Below are positions 5,393 through 13,297 of a stretch of DNA of 13,297 nucleotides, one piece after another (position 1 is the first letter of the stretch; the number at the start of each line of letters is the position of its first letter). The position numbers were made by a program, and so were the translations under genes. Below the pieces are notes generated by a model. That model did not search any database, was not told the DNA's origin, and saw only the letters and a list, made by a program, of their open reading frames with translations. Origin of the DNA: an uncultured Prevotellaceae bacterium (GTDB lineage: Bacteria; Bacteroidota; Bacteroidia; Bacteroidales; Bacteroidaceae); NCBI GenBank assembly GCA_947303695.1, contig CAMYYX010000037.1, positions 1-13,297 of the forward strand, written 5' to 3'.

Positions 5393-6977
5393 AGTCTTCT
5401 TGTTTAATGACAGCAACTCCCTTCAAATAGATATTATTTGCCTCGTTTGTTATCTGATAATACTCATTCATTTCCCACAAATCACGTGCGAGAAGTGCTT
5501 TCATCTGGAGTTTCAACAGAGGCAGCGACTGCTGAAGGATTGAGTCGTTATACGAAATCTTTTCCTTCTCAGCATTCTCAAGTAACATATCCATCAGTTC
5601 TTGAGGAATGTCGTAATTAGATCTGAAACTATCGAATGTATTGTATTGTTTCAGCAACTTCTTTCGATTCTTGTCTATATATTTCAAGCACGCTTGAGGA
5701 ATACAACTTTTCGCCAATAATTCTCGATGGAATCGGGTATATTGAGTGGTATCAAGGGAAACATAGACGTCAGGCATGATTCCTCCCCCACCAAAAACTG
5801 TACGATGGTTCTTCAGCGTCGTAAATTTCAGAGAATCGGCAAAGTGAATACTATCAGGGTTCGTCAATTCACCGCTATTGAGGCGTACAAGCATATCCTT
5901 GTTATAATCGTCACCTTTCCCTTTTTCATAGGGTTTCTGTATGCAACGACCTGAAGGACTGTAATAATGAGCAGTTGTCAGTCGAATCATCGAACCGTCA
6001 GGCATATTGATAGCGCGCTGAACAAGTCCTTTTCCAAATGAACGGCGTCCTATGACAAGTCCTCTGTCGTGATCCTGAATAGCACCAGAAACAATCTCAG
6101 ATGCAGAGGCAGTGTAGCTGTCTATGAGCACCACAACTCGACCTGTACGGAACATACCATTACCATCCGCCAAAAAGTTCTGTCGTGGCATGATTCGTCC
6201 TTCGGTAAACACGATTAATTCGCCCTTTTCCAAGAATTCATTACTGATTTTCACAGCAGCATCAAGATAGCCACCTCCGTTTCCTTGAAGATCCAAAATC
6301 ATGTCTTTCATTCCGTGATCTTGGAGCATACGAACAGCACTCTTGAATTCCTCATGGGTTCTCGCGCCAAAATTATTGATGCGGATATAACCTGTAGTTG
6401 CATCTATCATGTATTTCGCATCAATCGAGTACACAGGAATTGTATCTCTCGTAACAATAAAAGTATTAAGCCCCTTCACTCCTTGACGCATAACACCCAA
6501 ACGGACCTTAGAACCTTTCGGGCCTCGTAATTTCCGTTTAATATCATCTGTTGTGAGCTTCTGACCGGCTATAGACGTATCGTTGACAGTAATGATTCGG
6601 TCGCCTGCAATGATACCGACCTTTTCAGATGGTCCTCCGCTTACGGGCTGAATGACAACCAATGTGTCCTCAACCATATTGTATTGGACTCCTATGCCCT
6701 CAAAATTTCCTTCCAATGGTTCTGTTAAGGCCTTGACTTCCTTAGCTGGCGTGTAGGCAGAATGAGGGTCTAGTTGATTGAGCATTCCTTTGATGGCATC
6801 TTCAACCAACTTATCTTCATCCACCTCCTCAACATACAACTGATTAATACGCGCTTCTGCTAATATCAGCTTTTGTAAAGGAATGGCTGACAATGGATTA
6901 TTCTTGGTCTCGTTATTGTTTTGAGCTACAGCAATAATGGATGCAAACCATGCTGCCAGGACAAATATCTGCTTCAT
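5370..6977 (-). CDS. S41 family C-terminal processing peptidase with PDZ domain
   Basis: This 535-residue exported serine protease of the CtpA/Tsp type has an N-terminal signal peptide (about residues 1-18, MKQIFVLAAWFASIIAVA), so it acts in the periplasm. A helical segment (30-75) leads to a PDZ domain (about 88-175, with GIGVQ and SEKVGIIAGDRIITVN). The S41 catalytic core is about 180-350: the substrate-cradle motif DLQGNGGGYLDAA (229-241), SYTASASEIVSGA (287-299) with Ser291, and RRSFGKGLVQ (311-320) with Lys316 and Gln320. The Ser-Lys spacing of 25 and Lys-Gln spacing of 4 equal those of E. coli Tsp (S430, K455, Q459), so the Ser-Lys dyad is intact. A helical C-terminal region (about 410-535) is also typical. 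Such proteases trim or degrade proteins from their C-terminus. It follows coaD after 12 nt and overlaps ybeY. Confidence 0.92.
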   Translation of the reverse strand: MKQIFVLAAWFASIIAVAQNNNETKNNPLSAIPLQKLILAEARINQLYVEEVDEDKLVEDAIKGMLNQLDPHSAYTPAKEVKALTEPLEGNFEGIGVQYNMVEDTLVVIQPVSGGPSEKVGIIAGDRIITVNDTSIAGQKLTTDDIKRKLRGPKGSKVRLGVMRQGVKGLNTFIVTRDTIPVYSIDAKYMIDATTGYIRINNFGARTHEEFKSAVRMLQDHGMKDMILDLQGNGGGYLDAAVKISNEFLEKGELIVFTEGRIMPRQNFLADGNGMFRTGRVVVLIDSYTASASEIVSGAIQDHDRGLVIGRRSFGKGLVQRAINMPDGSMIRLTTAHYYSPSGRCIQKPYEKGKGDDYNKDMLVRLNSGELTNPDSIHFADSLKFTTLKNHRTVFGGGGIMPDVYVSLDTTQYTRFHRELLAKSCIPQACLKYIDKNRKKLLKQYNTFDSFRSNYDIPQELMDMLLENAEKEKISYNDSILQQSLPLLKLQMKALLARDLWEMNEYYQITNEANNIYLKGVAVIKQEDYEDQLSK

Positions 6978-6989
6978 AGAAAATGGTGA

Positions 6990-7445
6990 TTAATGGATTG
7001 AAATAGGTAATGGTAAGAATTGAGTGACGTCTTTACCATAACTGATGAGTTCACGAATGATGCTTGAACTGATATTGGCATACTGTTCTTCTGTAAATAA
7101 AAGAATTGTCTCGATGCCGGAAATCTGACGATTCACATCAGCAATCTGACGCTCATATTCAAAGTCTTTCACATAACGAACACCACGTACCAGGAAATCG
7201 GCTCCGATACTCTGTGCAAAATCTGTCGTCAACCCTTCATAATGAGTAACGGTGATTCTTGGATTATCGGCAAACACCTTATTTATATATATAATACGTT
7301 CATCCAACGTAAACATCGTCTGCTTATTTGGATTAACCCCAATAGCGATGATGATTTCATCAGCAACGGAAAGGGTGCGGTCAACGATTGATTTATGACC
7401 CAAAGTGAACGGATCAAATGTTCCTGCGAATAATGCTTTGCTCAT
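6990..7445 (-). CDS. coaD: Phosphopantetheine adenylyltransferase
   Basis: CoaD joins ATP and 4'-phosphopantetheine to give dephospho-CoA, the penultimate step of coenzyme A synthesis, in the cytoplasm. The 151-residue length is near the bacterial norm of about 160. Visible nucleotidyltransferase motifs are GTFDPFTLGH (8-17, the TxGH signature with His17), FLVRGVRYVKDFEYE (84-98), and the C-terminal ISSSIIRE (125-132), which corresponds to the ISSTxVR motif. It starts 3 nt after the parE stop codon and ends 12 nt before the protease gene, so it is translated from the same operon mRNA. Nothing essential appears to be missing. Confidence 0.95.
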   Translation of the reverse strand: MSKALFAGTFDPFTLGHKSIVDRTLSVADEIIIAIGVNPNKQTMFTLDERIIYINKVFADNPRITVTHYEGLTTDFAQSIGADFLVRGVRYVKDFEYERQIADVNRQISGIETILLFTEEQYANISSSIIRELISYGKDVTQFLPLPISIH

Positions 7446-7448
7446 GAC

Positions 7449-9413
7449 TTATTCCTCCTCATTCATTTCAACGTCAGCTTCTGGTTTGTCCTCCTCGAAT
7501 ACGAGGTTGTTGATGATGAAATTCTGACGTTCCATCGTGTTCTTACCCATATAATATTCCAACAGCTCCTGTACTTTGTCATTTTTCTTCAACGTGACTT
7601 GTTCCAGTCGCATATCCGGACCTATGAAATTCTTGAACTCATCAGGTGAAATCTCACCAAGACCTTTGAATCGGGTTATCTCAGGTTCTGGGCTCAATTT
7701 CTCTATTGCGTTGACGCGTTCTTCTTCTGAATAACAATAGATGGTGATGAAATCTCCCTTATCATTAGGATTGTCCTTTTGATAGGCCTCAAGTACAGGC
7801 TTCTTGACACGTTTCTTCTTGTTACGTACGCGGAAAAGTGGGGTTTGGAGAATGTGTACATGTCCTTTCTTTACCAGTTCAGGGAAAAACTGTAAGAAGA
7901 AAGTAATCATGAGCAAACGGATATGCATTCCGTCCACATCAGCATCTGTAGCGACAATCACTTTGTTATAGCGAAGTCCGTCGATACCTTCCTCAATGTT
8001 CAATGCAGCCTGTAACAGGTTAAACTCTTCGTTTTCGTAAACCACCTTCTTAGTCAATCCGTATGAATTGAGTGGTTTTCCACGTAGTGAGAATACTGCC
8101 TGAGTTTCTACGTCGCGGCTTTTGGTGATGCTTCCACTTGCCGAATCTCCCTCAGTAATGAAGATACAGCTATCCTCTTTGTTTTCACCTTTAGCATCGT
8201 TGAGATGAATACGGCAGTCGCGCAGTTTGCGGTTGTGTAAGTTCGCCTTTTTCGCACGTTCACGAGCCAACTTCGTGACTCCTGCTATCGCCTTTCTATC
8301 ACGTTCGTTCTCCTGAATCTTCTGCTGAATCACATCTGCCACATCCAGGTTCTTGTGCAGATAGTTGTCTACCTCCGTCTTAATGAAATCACCAATAAAC
8401 TTATTGACGCTGATTCCACCATTAGGCTCCATTGTCAGCGATCCGAGTTTGATTTTCGTCTGACTCTCAAATTGGGGCTCCTGAATGTTGATGGCTATTG
8501 CTGCTACAATACCATTACGAATGTCTCCATATTCATAGTTTTTGTTGAAGAACTCCTTGATGGTGCGAGCAATATGTTCTTTGAAGGCACTCTGGTGGGT
8601 ACCTCCTTGAATGGTATGCTGACCGTTCACAAACGAATGGTATTCTTCGCCATATTGCTGATTGGTATGGGTGAACGCAATCTCTATATCCTCACCTTTT
8701 AAGTGTACAATATCATAGAGCGGCTTGGTATCCATTGTGTCCTCCAACAAGTCTTTCAATCCATTGCGACTTGTGATACGACGGTTGTTATAGTAGATTT
8801 CCAACCCTGTATTCAAGTACGTATAGTTGCGAAGCATCGTCTCCACGAACTCGGTCTGGAACTTGTAATTCAAAAACAGGGTATTATCCGGCTCAAAGAA
8901 AATGTAGGTTCCTGTTTCCTCGTTTGTATCTTCTGTAGTGTCGCTTTGTAGGATGCCTCGTTGGAACTTAGCAATCCGGACCTTTCCTTCACGATAACTC
9001 CGTACCTCGAAATTGGAACTGAGTGCATTCACAGCTTTCGTACCCACACCGTTAAGTCCTACGCTCTTCTTGAAGGCTTTAGAATCATATTTACCACCTG
9101 TATTGAGCATACTGACCGCCTCTATCATCTTACCCTGTGGTATACCACGTCCAAAGTCTCTCACACTTACGGCTTTGTCTTCGATGATTTCTATCTCGAT
9201 GCGCTTTCCTGCGTTCATCTTGAATTCATCGATGGAGTTGTCGATGATTTCTTTCAGCAGCACATAGATTCCGTCTTCAGCATGCGTTCCATCGCCCAAA
9301 CGTCCAATATACATACCTGGACGAGTGCGCACATGATCCATATCACTTAGATGGCGGATATTATCATCGGTATACTCTACAGATGCCATCGTCTTATCTT
9401 TGATTTCTTCCAT
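7449..9413 (-). CDS. parE: DNA topoisomerase IV subunit B (GyrB/ParE family)
   Basis: This 654-residue type IIA topoisomerase ATPase subunit drives decatenation with ParC, whose gene is not in this window. The Bergerat ATP site shows EIIDNSIDE (55-63), DFGRGIP (86-92), GLNGVGTKAVNALS (119-132) and the transducer Gln-Thr-Lys (318-320). The TOPRIM domain has EGDSASG (421-427), the DxDxDG metal site ATDADVDGMHIR (488-499) and RFKGLGEISPDEF (581-593). It has no GyrB-type insertion. The second Gly of the usual EGDSAGG is Ser, as I recall for Bacteroidetes ParE. ParE rather than GyrB is inferred from length and these features. A second possible start is Met9 (9389), but the full-length start leaves a normal 19-nt gap to the GNAT gene. 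The tail (637-654) is acidic. Confidence 0.92.
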   Translation of the reverse strand: MEEIKDKTMASVEYTDDNIRHLSDMDHVRTRPGMYIGRLGDGTHAEDGIYVLLKEIIDNSIDEFKMNAGKRIEIEIIEDKAVSVRDFGRGIPQGKMIEAVSMLNTGGKYDSKAFKKSVGLNGVGTKAVNALSSNFEVRSYREGKVRIAKFQRGILQSDTTEDTNEETGTYIFFEPDNTLFLNYKFQTEFVETMLRNYTYLNTGLEIYYNNRRITSRNGLKDLLEDTMDTKPLYDIVHLKGEDIEIAFTHTNQQYGEEYHSFVNGQHTIQGGTHQSAFKEHIARTIKEFFNKNYEYGDIRNGIVAAIAINIQEPQFESQTKIKLGSLTMEPNGGISVNKFIGDFIKTEVDNYLHKNLDVADVIQQKIQENERDRKAIAGVTKLARERAKKANLHNRKLRDCRIHLNDAKGENKEDSCIFITEGDSASGSITKSRDVETQAVFSLRGKPLNSYGLTKKVVYENEEFNLLQAALNIEEGIDGLRYNKVIVATDADVDGMHIRLLMITFFLQFFPELVKKGHVHILQTPLFRVRNKKKRVKKPVLEAYQKDNPNDKGDFITIYCYSEEERVNAIEKLSPEPEITRFKGLGEISPDEFKNFIGPDMRLEQVTLKKNDKVQELLEYYMGKNTMERQNFIINNLVFEEDKPEADVEMNEEE

Positions 9414-9432
9414 TATCTAGTTTTGCTTTTGC

Positions 9433-10569
9433 CTACAAATTCATCTTATAACATCTTCTGCGTTTGTGCTGGCGACGTTCAAAGTATATCCACTGAGACT
9501 GCACTTTCGAGTTTACCTCCAACTCAGGGTTGGTCTCCACATACTTATATCCTTCCGAGATAAACAGAGGAAGCAGATCGTAGAACAATACAGCATTAAT
9601 ACCTTTACCTTGATACTCAGGCAGCAAACCCACCAACATCAAGTCCAATGTGTCGGGTTTCTTCCATTTCAATGCCTTCAACAGATGGAACCACCCAAAA
9701 GGTAGCAACCGTCCATGTGCTTTTTGCAATGCTTTCGAAAGCGATGGCATCGAGATGCCCACACATATCAGTTTACCATTCGCATCGGTAATGAGTGACA
9801 CCAATTTCAAATCGATAAACGGGATATACTGCTTGATATACTGATCGATTTGTCGTTCAGTCATCTCAGAATAGCCAAACAAGGGTTTGAAAGCTTCATT
9901 GATGACACTGAATATCTCACGTCCGTATTCTTTCTTCAGTTTCGAACGCGAAGTATATTTCTTGATTTGAAGTCCGTATTTCTCAATCACGATTTTTGCA
10001 ATACGGGTCAATCGTTCAGGAACACCCGTCTCACGTGGCACCGTCATCAGCATCTCAATCCAGTCGGCATCCTTTTCAAAACCAAGTGCTTCGATATGCT
10101 GGGGGTAATATGGATAGTTATAGATCGTAGCATTCGTACTTAGCTCCTCAAATCCTTCAATCAGCATGCCCTCAGCATCCATATCGGTAAACCCTAGCGG
10201 ACCTTGAATTGTGGTCATCCCTTTGGCTCGACCCCATTCGGCTACAGCATTAATCAATGCCTTACTCACCTCGCGGTCATCGATGAAATCGATATATCCG
10301 AATCGCACCATGCGCTGCTCCCATCGCTCGTTGGCACGATTGTTGATAATACCCGCAACACGTCCCACAATCTTACCGTCTTTATAAGCCAGGAAGTAAA
10401 TAGCTTCGCAAAATTCCATTGCGGGATTCTTGTCCGAGAATGTATCCATCATGTCCTCGTAGATATCAGGCACAGAATAAGGATTGTCTTTATACAATTC
10501 ATAATTGAACCTCACAAACTGCTTCAGTTCCTTATGCGTCTCGACTTGCTTTATTGTCACTCTATCCAT
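9433..10569 (-). CDS. GNAT-fold acetyltransferase-like protein, Bacteroidales-conserved
   Basis: This 378-residue soluble protein shows two GNAT-like parts. The first (about 1-165) has AYKDGKIVGRVAGIINN (61-77) and QGPLGFTDMDAEGMLIEGF (122-140). The second (about 200-375) includes LMLVGLLPEYQGKGINAVLF (310-329), whose QGKG matches the acetyl-CoA pyrophosphate-binding loop. The very basic end, QHKRRRCYKMNL, may contact nucleic acid or an acidic partner. As I recall, similar proteins of about 380 residues are widespread in Bacteroidales and annotated only as N-acetyltransferase or hypothetical; the substrate is unknown. It is the first gene of the operon with parE, coaD, the S41 protease and ybeY, and has a strong promoter box at 10624-10632. 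The position may reflect a housekeeping role, but this is inference. Confidence 0.8.
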   Translation of the reverse strand: MDRVTIKQVETHKELKQFVRFNYELYKDNPYSVPDIYEDMMDTFSDKNPAMEFCEAIYFLAYKDGKIVGRVAGIINNRANERWEQRMVRFGYIDFIDDREVSKALINAVAEWGRAKGMTTIQGPLGFTDMDAEGMLIEGFEELSTNATIYNYPYYPQHIEALGFEKDADWIEMLMTVPRETGVPERLTRIAKIVIEKYGLQIKKYTSRSKLKKEYGREIFSVINEAFKPLFGYSEMTERQIDQYIKQYIPFIDLKLVSLITDANGKLICVGISMPSLSKALQKAHGRLLPFGWFHLLKALKWKKPDTLDLMLVGLLPEYQGKGINAVLFYDLLPLFISEGYKYVETNPELEVNSKVQSQWIYFERRQHKRRRCYKMNL

Positions 10570-10596
10570 ATCTTACTTAATAGAAAACACAAACGT

Positions 10597-10613
10597 TGCA
10601 TGCTTTGCATGCA
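10597..10613 (-). promoter_or_regulatory. Perfect 7-bp stem-loop in the leader of the GNAT-parE-coaD operon
   Basis: TGCATGC (10597-10603) and GCATGCA (10607-10613) are separated by three bases. The hairpin lies only about 10 nt downstream of the -7 box, near the predicted mRNA 5' end and about 30 nt before the ATG. It could be a 5' mRNA-stabilising hairpin or, as DNA, an operator for a dimeric regulator. Confidence 0.5.
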
Positions 10614-10623
10614 CTAAGATTGA

Positions 10624-10674
10624 GCAAAGGTAGTAAAAATTTACGATTTGACCATTTACATTTACTATTTTTGC
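10624..10674 (-). promoter_or_regulatory. Promoter module of the GNAT-parE-coaD operon (copy 2 of the duplicated core)
   Basis: On the minus strand the module ends in TACCTTTGC (10632-10624), a perfect -7 box 54 nt before the GNAT ATG. The 51-nt segment aligns with 753-804 with one single-base gap and two substitutions (T to C and A to C), giving 49 identical positions of 52. It keeps the GTAAA-TT-TTTAC inverted repeat next to the -7 box and the opposite-facing box TATTTTTGC (10666-10674, plus strand). Confidence 0.7.
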
Positions 10675-10722
10675 ACATTTTCTTCATTTTTGCATTTTAT
10701 AATATTTGCATTTTGACATTTT
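10673..10722. repeat. Degenerate A/T-rich repeat with 8-9 bp period
   Basis: Read on the minus strand, consecutive units are AAAATGTC (10722-10715), AAAATGCA (10714-10707), the degenerate AATATTAT (10706-10699), AAAATGCA (10698-10691), AAAATGAAG (10690-10682) and AAAATGTGC (10681-10673). It lies directly upstream of promoter copy 2 and parallels the cleaner array at 695-734 upstream of copy 1. No terminator hairpin is visible between the TPR regulator gene and this array. Confidence 0.6.
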
Positions 10723-10740
10723 CCACAACCTTTCAATTCG

Positions 10741-12408
10741 TCAACAGATACCTTCAATAATTTGTTCAAGGGTCACATTAGGGTCATCAACACCAAAGCC
10801 ATTTTTCTTCAACGTCGACTTTCGCTTCTTGATGGCATCAACACTGATATGGAAGATGTCGGCCAGCACCTTATTCTTCACCTTCATACGAGTCAAGATA
10901 CACATTCGGATGTCATCTTCTTCGAAATCCTTGTGCTGCTGCCGTAATTTCTTGACAAAGTTGTTCTCTGAGGCATCTAACAAGTCTTCTATCTCTTGCC
11001 ATGTTTCATTCGTCAATCGGATATCTTCCTTGTCAATCAGATTTGCCTTGACTTGCGACACATGGGCAATGAAATACTTCTGCAGCAACGCTAAAGTGAT
11101 GCTCTTCTGATGAATCAGCTTTTGGTCGTTTTCATGTTGCCGCTGCTGCTCCATGACATACAAGTTATGGGTTTCTATCTCATGCTTACGTTTCATCAGA
11201 TAAGCCTGACGACGAAGGCGATTGGTTCGGCGATGATAGAAAACAAAGAAGATAAGGAACAACAGGATGACCAACAGCCATGTAATCAGCATCCACTTCT
11301 GATGGGACAGTTTTTCCTCATGATGCTCCCTTTGGATGACGTCATGATAATAGTCGTCTTTGGCTTTTTGGATGTTATGCACCACTTTGTTTGTAACAAA
11401 CACGATTGAATCTGCAAATACCCGTGCTGAAGCTGTGTCATTTTGCATGATGGCAATCTTACAAAGGTTTTGATACACAGCCACATTCTCTAGCTTATCT
11501 GCTGATCGGATATTCAAAAACGCCTCTCTGGCCTGTTCTAACGAGTCCTGTGCCATATAGCTGATGGCAAGGATGAAATTTGCAGAAGAGTTCGTGAAAC
11601 GGTTGACTTCGCCCATGCCTTCTTTCGCCAATTCCAATGACTTCTGATAGTTGCCCGAAAGGAAATACAGCACAGAAGCATAACGCATGCAATCGTATTT
11701 CTTCGCATCCAGCTTCTCTTTGACAGCTACATCATAGGCCTCATTGATACATTCAAACGCCTTATCGGATTCACCTGATGCCATATATCGATTACTAAGT
11801 GTAATCAGAATATTGATATAATTAGCAGGCAAATCGTTACACTTCTTATAAGCTTCCAAAGCTTCTGTCTGCAGACGAATACCCTCTTTGGCATTACTGT
11901 GATACAGAATGATACCCAATCGGTTTTTGGCCAGATAATTGATACGCCAGTCCTCAGCTTTTTCCGAGTATTTAATTGCCTCGCGATACAGGTCTTCTGC
12001 TTGTTTTGTGTTGTGGTGAGTATCCTCGTAAAGTGCCAGATAATAGCAACTCTGCGCATAATGGCGTTGCATCTCAGAAGAAGGAAACGAGAAAATTCCA
12101 CCAACCGTCTTATCCTTATAGTACATATACACAGGACGTATAATGCTATCAGTCTTGATACTGCGCAACCAGATGGCATTCGTCATGATACGCACCAATT
12201 TATATTTATAATCAGCTTCACGGCTATCTGCACCCGACTTACCCCAAATGGAATCAATACGGTTCAGCATCATGTCTGCGCTGTCAGGACACAATGGCAG
12301 ATACGACTCTGCCCTATCCAGCAAAGCCTCAACCTGTTTGTCTCCTGTGCTACAGGCTGTAAGGAACAGGAGCATCACAAAAAACAATGCCATTCTTCTC
12401 TGTATCAT
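10741..12408 (-). CDS. Membrane-anchored TPR regulator with C-terminal LuxR-like HTH
   Basis: With the start at 12408 the protein has 555 residues. It opens with a lipoprotein signal whose lipobox LTAC gives Cys19. Residues about 25-345 are helical, TPR-like repeats (for example HHNTKQAEDLYREAIKYSEK at 131-150 and SGNYQKSLELAKEGMGEV at 251-268). A single transmembrane helix spans about 372-391, followed by a very basic stretch (YHRRTNRLRRQAYLMKRK). A coiled coil (about 400-440) leads to a C-terminal helix-turn-helix (about 499-538) similar to the LuxR/GerE fold. The positive-inside rule places TPRs in the periplasm and the HTH in the cytoplasm, suggesting one-step transmembrane signalling to DNA; the ligand and targets are unknown. 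A longer ORF reaching 12564 is rejected because it would bury the signal sequence behind 52 residues read through the sdhB end and its terminator. Confidence 0.85.
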   Translation of the reverse strand: MIQRRMALFFVMLLFLTACSTGDKQVEALLDRAESYLPLCPDSADMMLNRIDSIWGKSGADSREADYKYKLVRIMTNAIWLRSIKTDSIIRPVYMYYKDKTVGGIFSFPSSEMQRHYAQSCYYLALYEDTHHNTKQAEDLYREAIKYSEKAEDWRINYLAKNRLGIILYHSNAKEGIRLQTEALEAYKKCNDLPANYINILITLSNRYMASGESDKAFECINEAYDVAVKEKLDAKKYDCMRYASVLYFLSGNYQKSLELAKEGMGEVNRFTNSSANFILAISYMAQDSLEQAREAFLNIRSADKLENVAVYQNLCKIAIMQNDTASARVFADSIVFVTNKVVHNIQKAKDDYYHDVIQREHHEEKLSHQKWMLITWLLVILLFLIFFVFYHRRTNRLRRQAYLMKRKHEIETHNLYVMEQQRQHENDQKLIHQKSITLALLQKYFIAHVSQVKANLIDKEDIRLTNETWQEIEDLLDASENNFVKKLRQQHKDFEEDDIRMCILTRMKVKNKVLADIFHISVDAIKKRKSTLKKNGFGVDDPNVTLEQIIEGIC

Positions 12409-12422
12409 CTCGCTCTGAACAC

Positions 12423-12455
12423 AAAACAAAATAGTGAGGCACGATGGCCTCACTA
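12423..12455 (-). terminator. Intrinsic terminator after sdhB/frdB
   Basis: TAGTGAGGC (12432-12440) and GCCTCACTA (12447-12455) form a perfect 9-bp stem with a 6-nt loop. On the minus strand it is followed by TTTTGTTTTG, a T-rich tail. It lies 21 nt beyond the sdhB stop codon and only 23 nt before the ATG of the TPR regulator gene, which has no clear -7 box of its own. Confidence 0.85.
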
Positions 12456-12476
12456 CCTTATTTATGTATAAATGGT

Positions 12477-13241
12477 TTAGTCGGCCATTTTTGCCTTGAT
12501 GAACTCGCGGTTCAAGCGGGCGATGTTGGCGATAGTTTCGCACTTCGGACATACGGCCTCGCAAGCACGGGTGTTGGTGCAGTTGCCGAAGCCGAGTTCG
12601 TCCATCTTGGCTACCATGGCCTTGGCACGCTTGGCTGCTTCGGGACGTCCTTGTGGAAGGAGTGCAAGCTGGCTCACCTTCGAGCTAACGAAGAGCATTG
12701 CTGAACCGTTCTTACATGCAGCGACGCAGGCACCACAACCGATACATGATGCACAATCCATAGCTTCGTCAGCATCCTGCTTAGGAATAAGAATGGCGTT
12801 GGCATCCTGAGGTGCACCTGTGCGAACGGTGGTATAGCCACCTGCCTGGATAATCTTATCGAATGCTGTACGGTCGACCATACAGTCCTTGATAACAGGG
12901 AATCCTGCTGAGCGCCAAGGTTCGATAGTGATGGTATCACCTTCCTTGAAGCGGCGCATGTAGAGCTGACATGTGGTTGCTCCACGTTCGGTCTTACCAT
13001 GTGGCGTACCGTTGATATAGAGCGAACACATACCGCAGATACCCTCGCGACAGTCGTGATCGAATACGAATGGTTCTTTGCCTTCCTCAATAAGTTGCTC
13101 GTTGAGGATGTCGAGCATCTCAAGGAATGAGGTATCACCAGGGATATCATTCATCACCTTCTGCTCAAAATGGCCCTTGTCTTTTGGGCCGTTCTGCTTC
13201 CAGTATTTCACTGTGAAGCTTTTCAATATCTTTTCTGCCAT
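12477..13241 (-). CDS. sdhB: Succinate dehydrogenase/fumarate reductase iron-sulfur subunit
   Basis: This 254-residue subunit B of complex II carries electrons between the flavoprotein and the membrane cytochrome b. In anaerobic Bacteroidales the enzyme mainly reduces fumarate to succinate, so frdB is an equally good name. The N-terminal ferredoxin domain binds [2Fe-2S] through Cys64, Cys69, Cys72 (CREGICGMC) and Cys91. The C-terminal domain has CIGCGACVAAC and CTNTRACEAVC. Cys166, Cys169, Cys172 and Cys231 fit the [4Fe-4S] site, and Cys176, Cys221 and Cys227 the [3Fe-4S] site, with spacing like E. coli SdhB. Cys163 and Cys234 are extra. The start lies 2 nt after the flavoprotein stop codon. 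Confidence 0.95.
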   Translation of the reverse strand: MAEKILKSFTVKYWKQNGPKDKGHFEQKVMNDIPGDTSFLEMLDILNEQLIEEGKEPFVFDHDCREGICGMCSLYINGTPHGKTERGATTCQLYMRRFKEGDTITIEPWRSAGFPVIKDCMVDRTAFDKIIQAGGYTTVRTGAPQDANAILIPKQDADEAMDCASCIGCGACVAACKNGSAMLFVSSKVSQLALLPQGRPEAAKRAKAMVAKMDELGFGNCTNTRACEAVCPKCETIANIARLNREFIKAKMAD

Positions 13242-13243
13242 AA

Positions 13244-13297
13244 CTAGTTCTTGTAATTACGTGTTTGTACCTTGATTGCTTCGTATTCGAGAGGCTC
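13244..13297 (-). CDS. sdhA: C-terminal end of the succinate dehydrogenase/fumarate reductase flavoprotein (partial)
   Basis: The minus strand at the window edge encodes EPLEYEAIKVQTRNYKN followed by TAG. This is an open end in frame with a gene continuing outside the window. It stops 2 nt before the sdhB ATG, the usual A-B order of complex II operons, and a C-terminus ending in RNYKN fits Bacteroidetes flavoprotein subunits as I recall them. Only 17 residues are visible, so the identification rests mainly on position. Confidence 0.7.
   Translation of the reverse strand, partial: EPLEYEAIKVQTRNYKN

Noticed and set aside
8961..9350. Long plus-strand ORFs opposite parE and other minus-strand genes
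   Set aside because: They are shadows of well-supported genes, without family motifs or sensible starts.
12409..12564. N-terminal extension of the TPR regulator to 12564
   Set aside because: It would overlap sdhB, pass through its terminator and displace an evident lipoprotein signal peptide starting at 12408.

Overview
The window looks like a chromosomal segment from a Bacteroidales bacterium, most likely Prevotella/Segatella or a close relative. This is inferred from the promoter type (-7 boxes of the form TAnnTTTGC, without E. coli-like -35/-10 pairs), the Bacteroidetes-style lipoproteins and TPR/HTH membrane regulator, and protein variants typical of that phylum (a YbeY zinc motif lacking its third His, a topoisomerase TOPRIM motif EGDSASG). 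No tRNA, rRNA, CRISPR array, transposase or phage gene was found.

Layout. Positions 1-143 are non-coding, with a 9-bp microsatellite and a GC-rich palindromic patch. A small acidic lipoprotein gene (144-641, minus) is divergent from a plus-strand operon (839-4564). That operon holds a CPA2-type cation/proton antiporter with a C-terminal stress-protein-like region, a LolD-like ABC ATPase, and a CvfB/YitL-type S1 RNA-binding protein whose start overlaps the ABC gene. It ends at a clear intrinsic terminator (4568-4590). The following 380-base gap has no credible ORF. It does have its own promoter box, a strong central hairpin and a strong terminator, so I call it a candidate structured non-coding RNA (about 4700-4967, plus).

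From 4970 to the right edge every gene is on the minus strand. A five-gene housekeeping operon reads from about 10620 down to 4970: GNAT-like protein, parE, coaD, an S41 C-terminal processing protease and ybeY. Gaps are 19 nt or less, and the last two genes overlap. Upstream lie a membrane-anchored TPR/HTH regulator (10741-12408) and the end of a succinate dehydrogenase/fumarate reductase operon: sdhB/frdB (12477-13241), its terminator (12423-12455) and the last 17 codons of the flavoprotein gene at the window edge.

The main non-coding observations are the candidate RNA and a duplicated promoter module. The antiporter operon and the housekeeping operon are each preceded by a roughly 51-bp core that matches at 49 of 52 aligned positions, next to an A-rich array of 8-9 bp period. 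The core carries -7-like boxes facing outward at both ends. In the proteins, the antiporter lacks the acidic ion-binding pair expected in its family.
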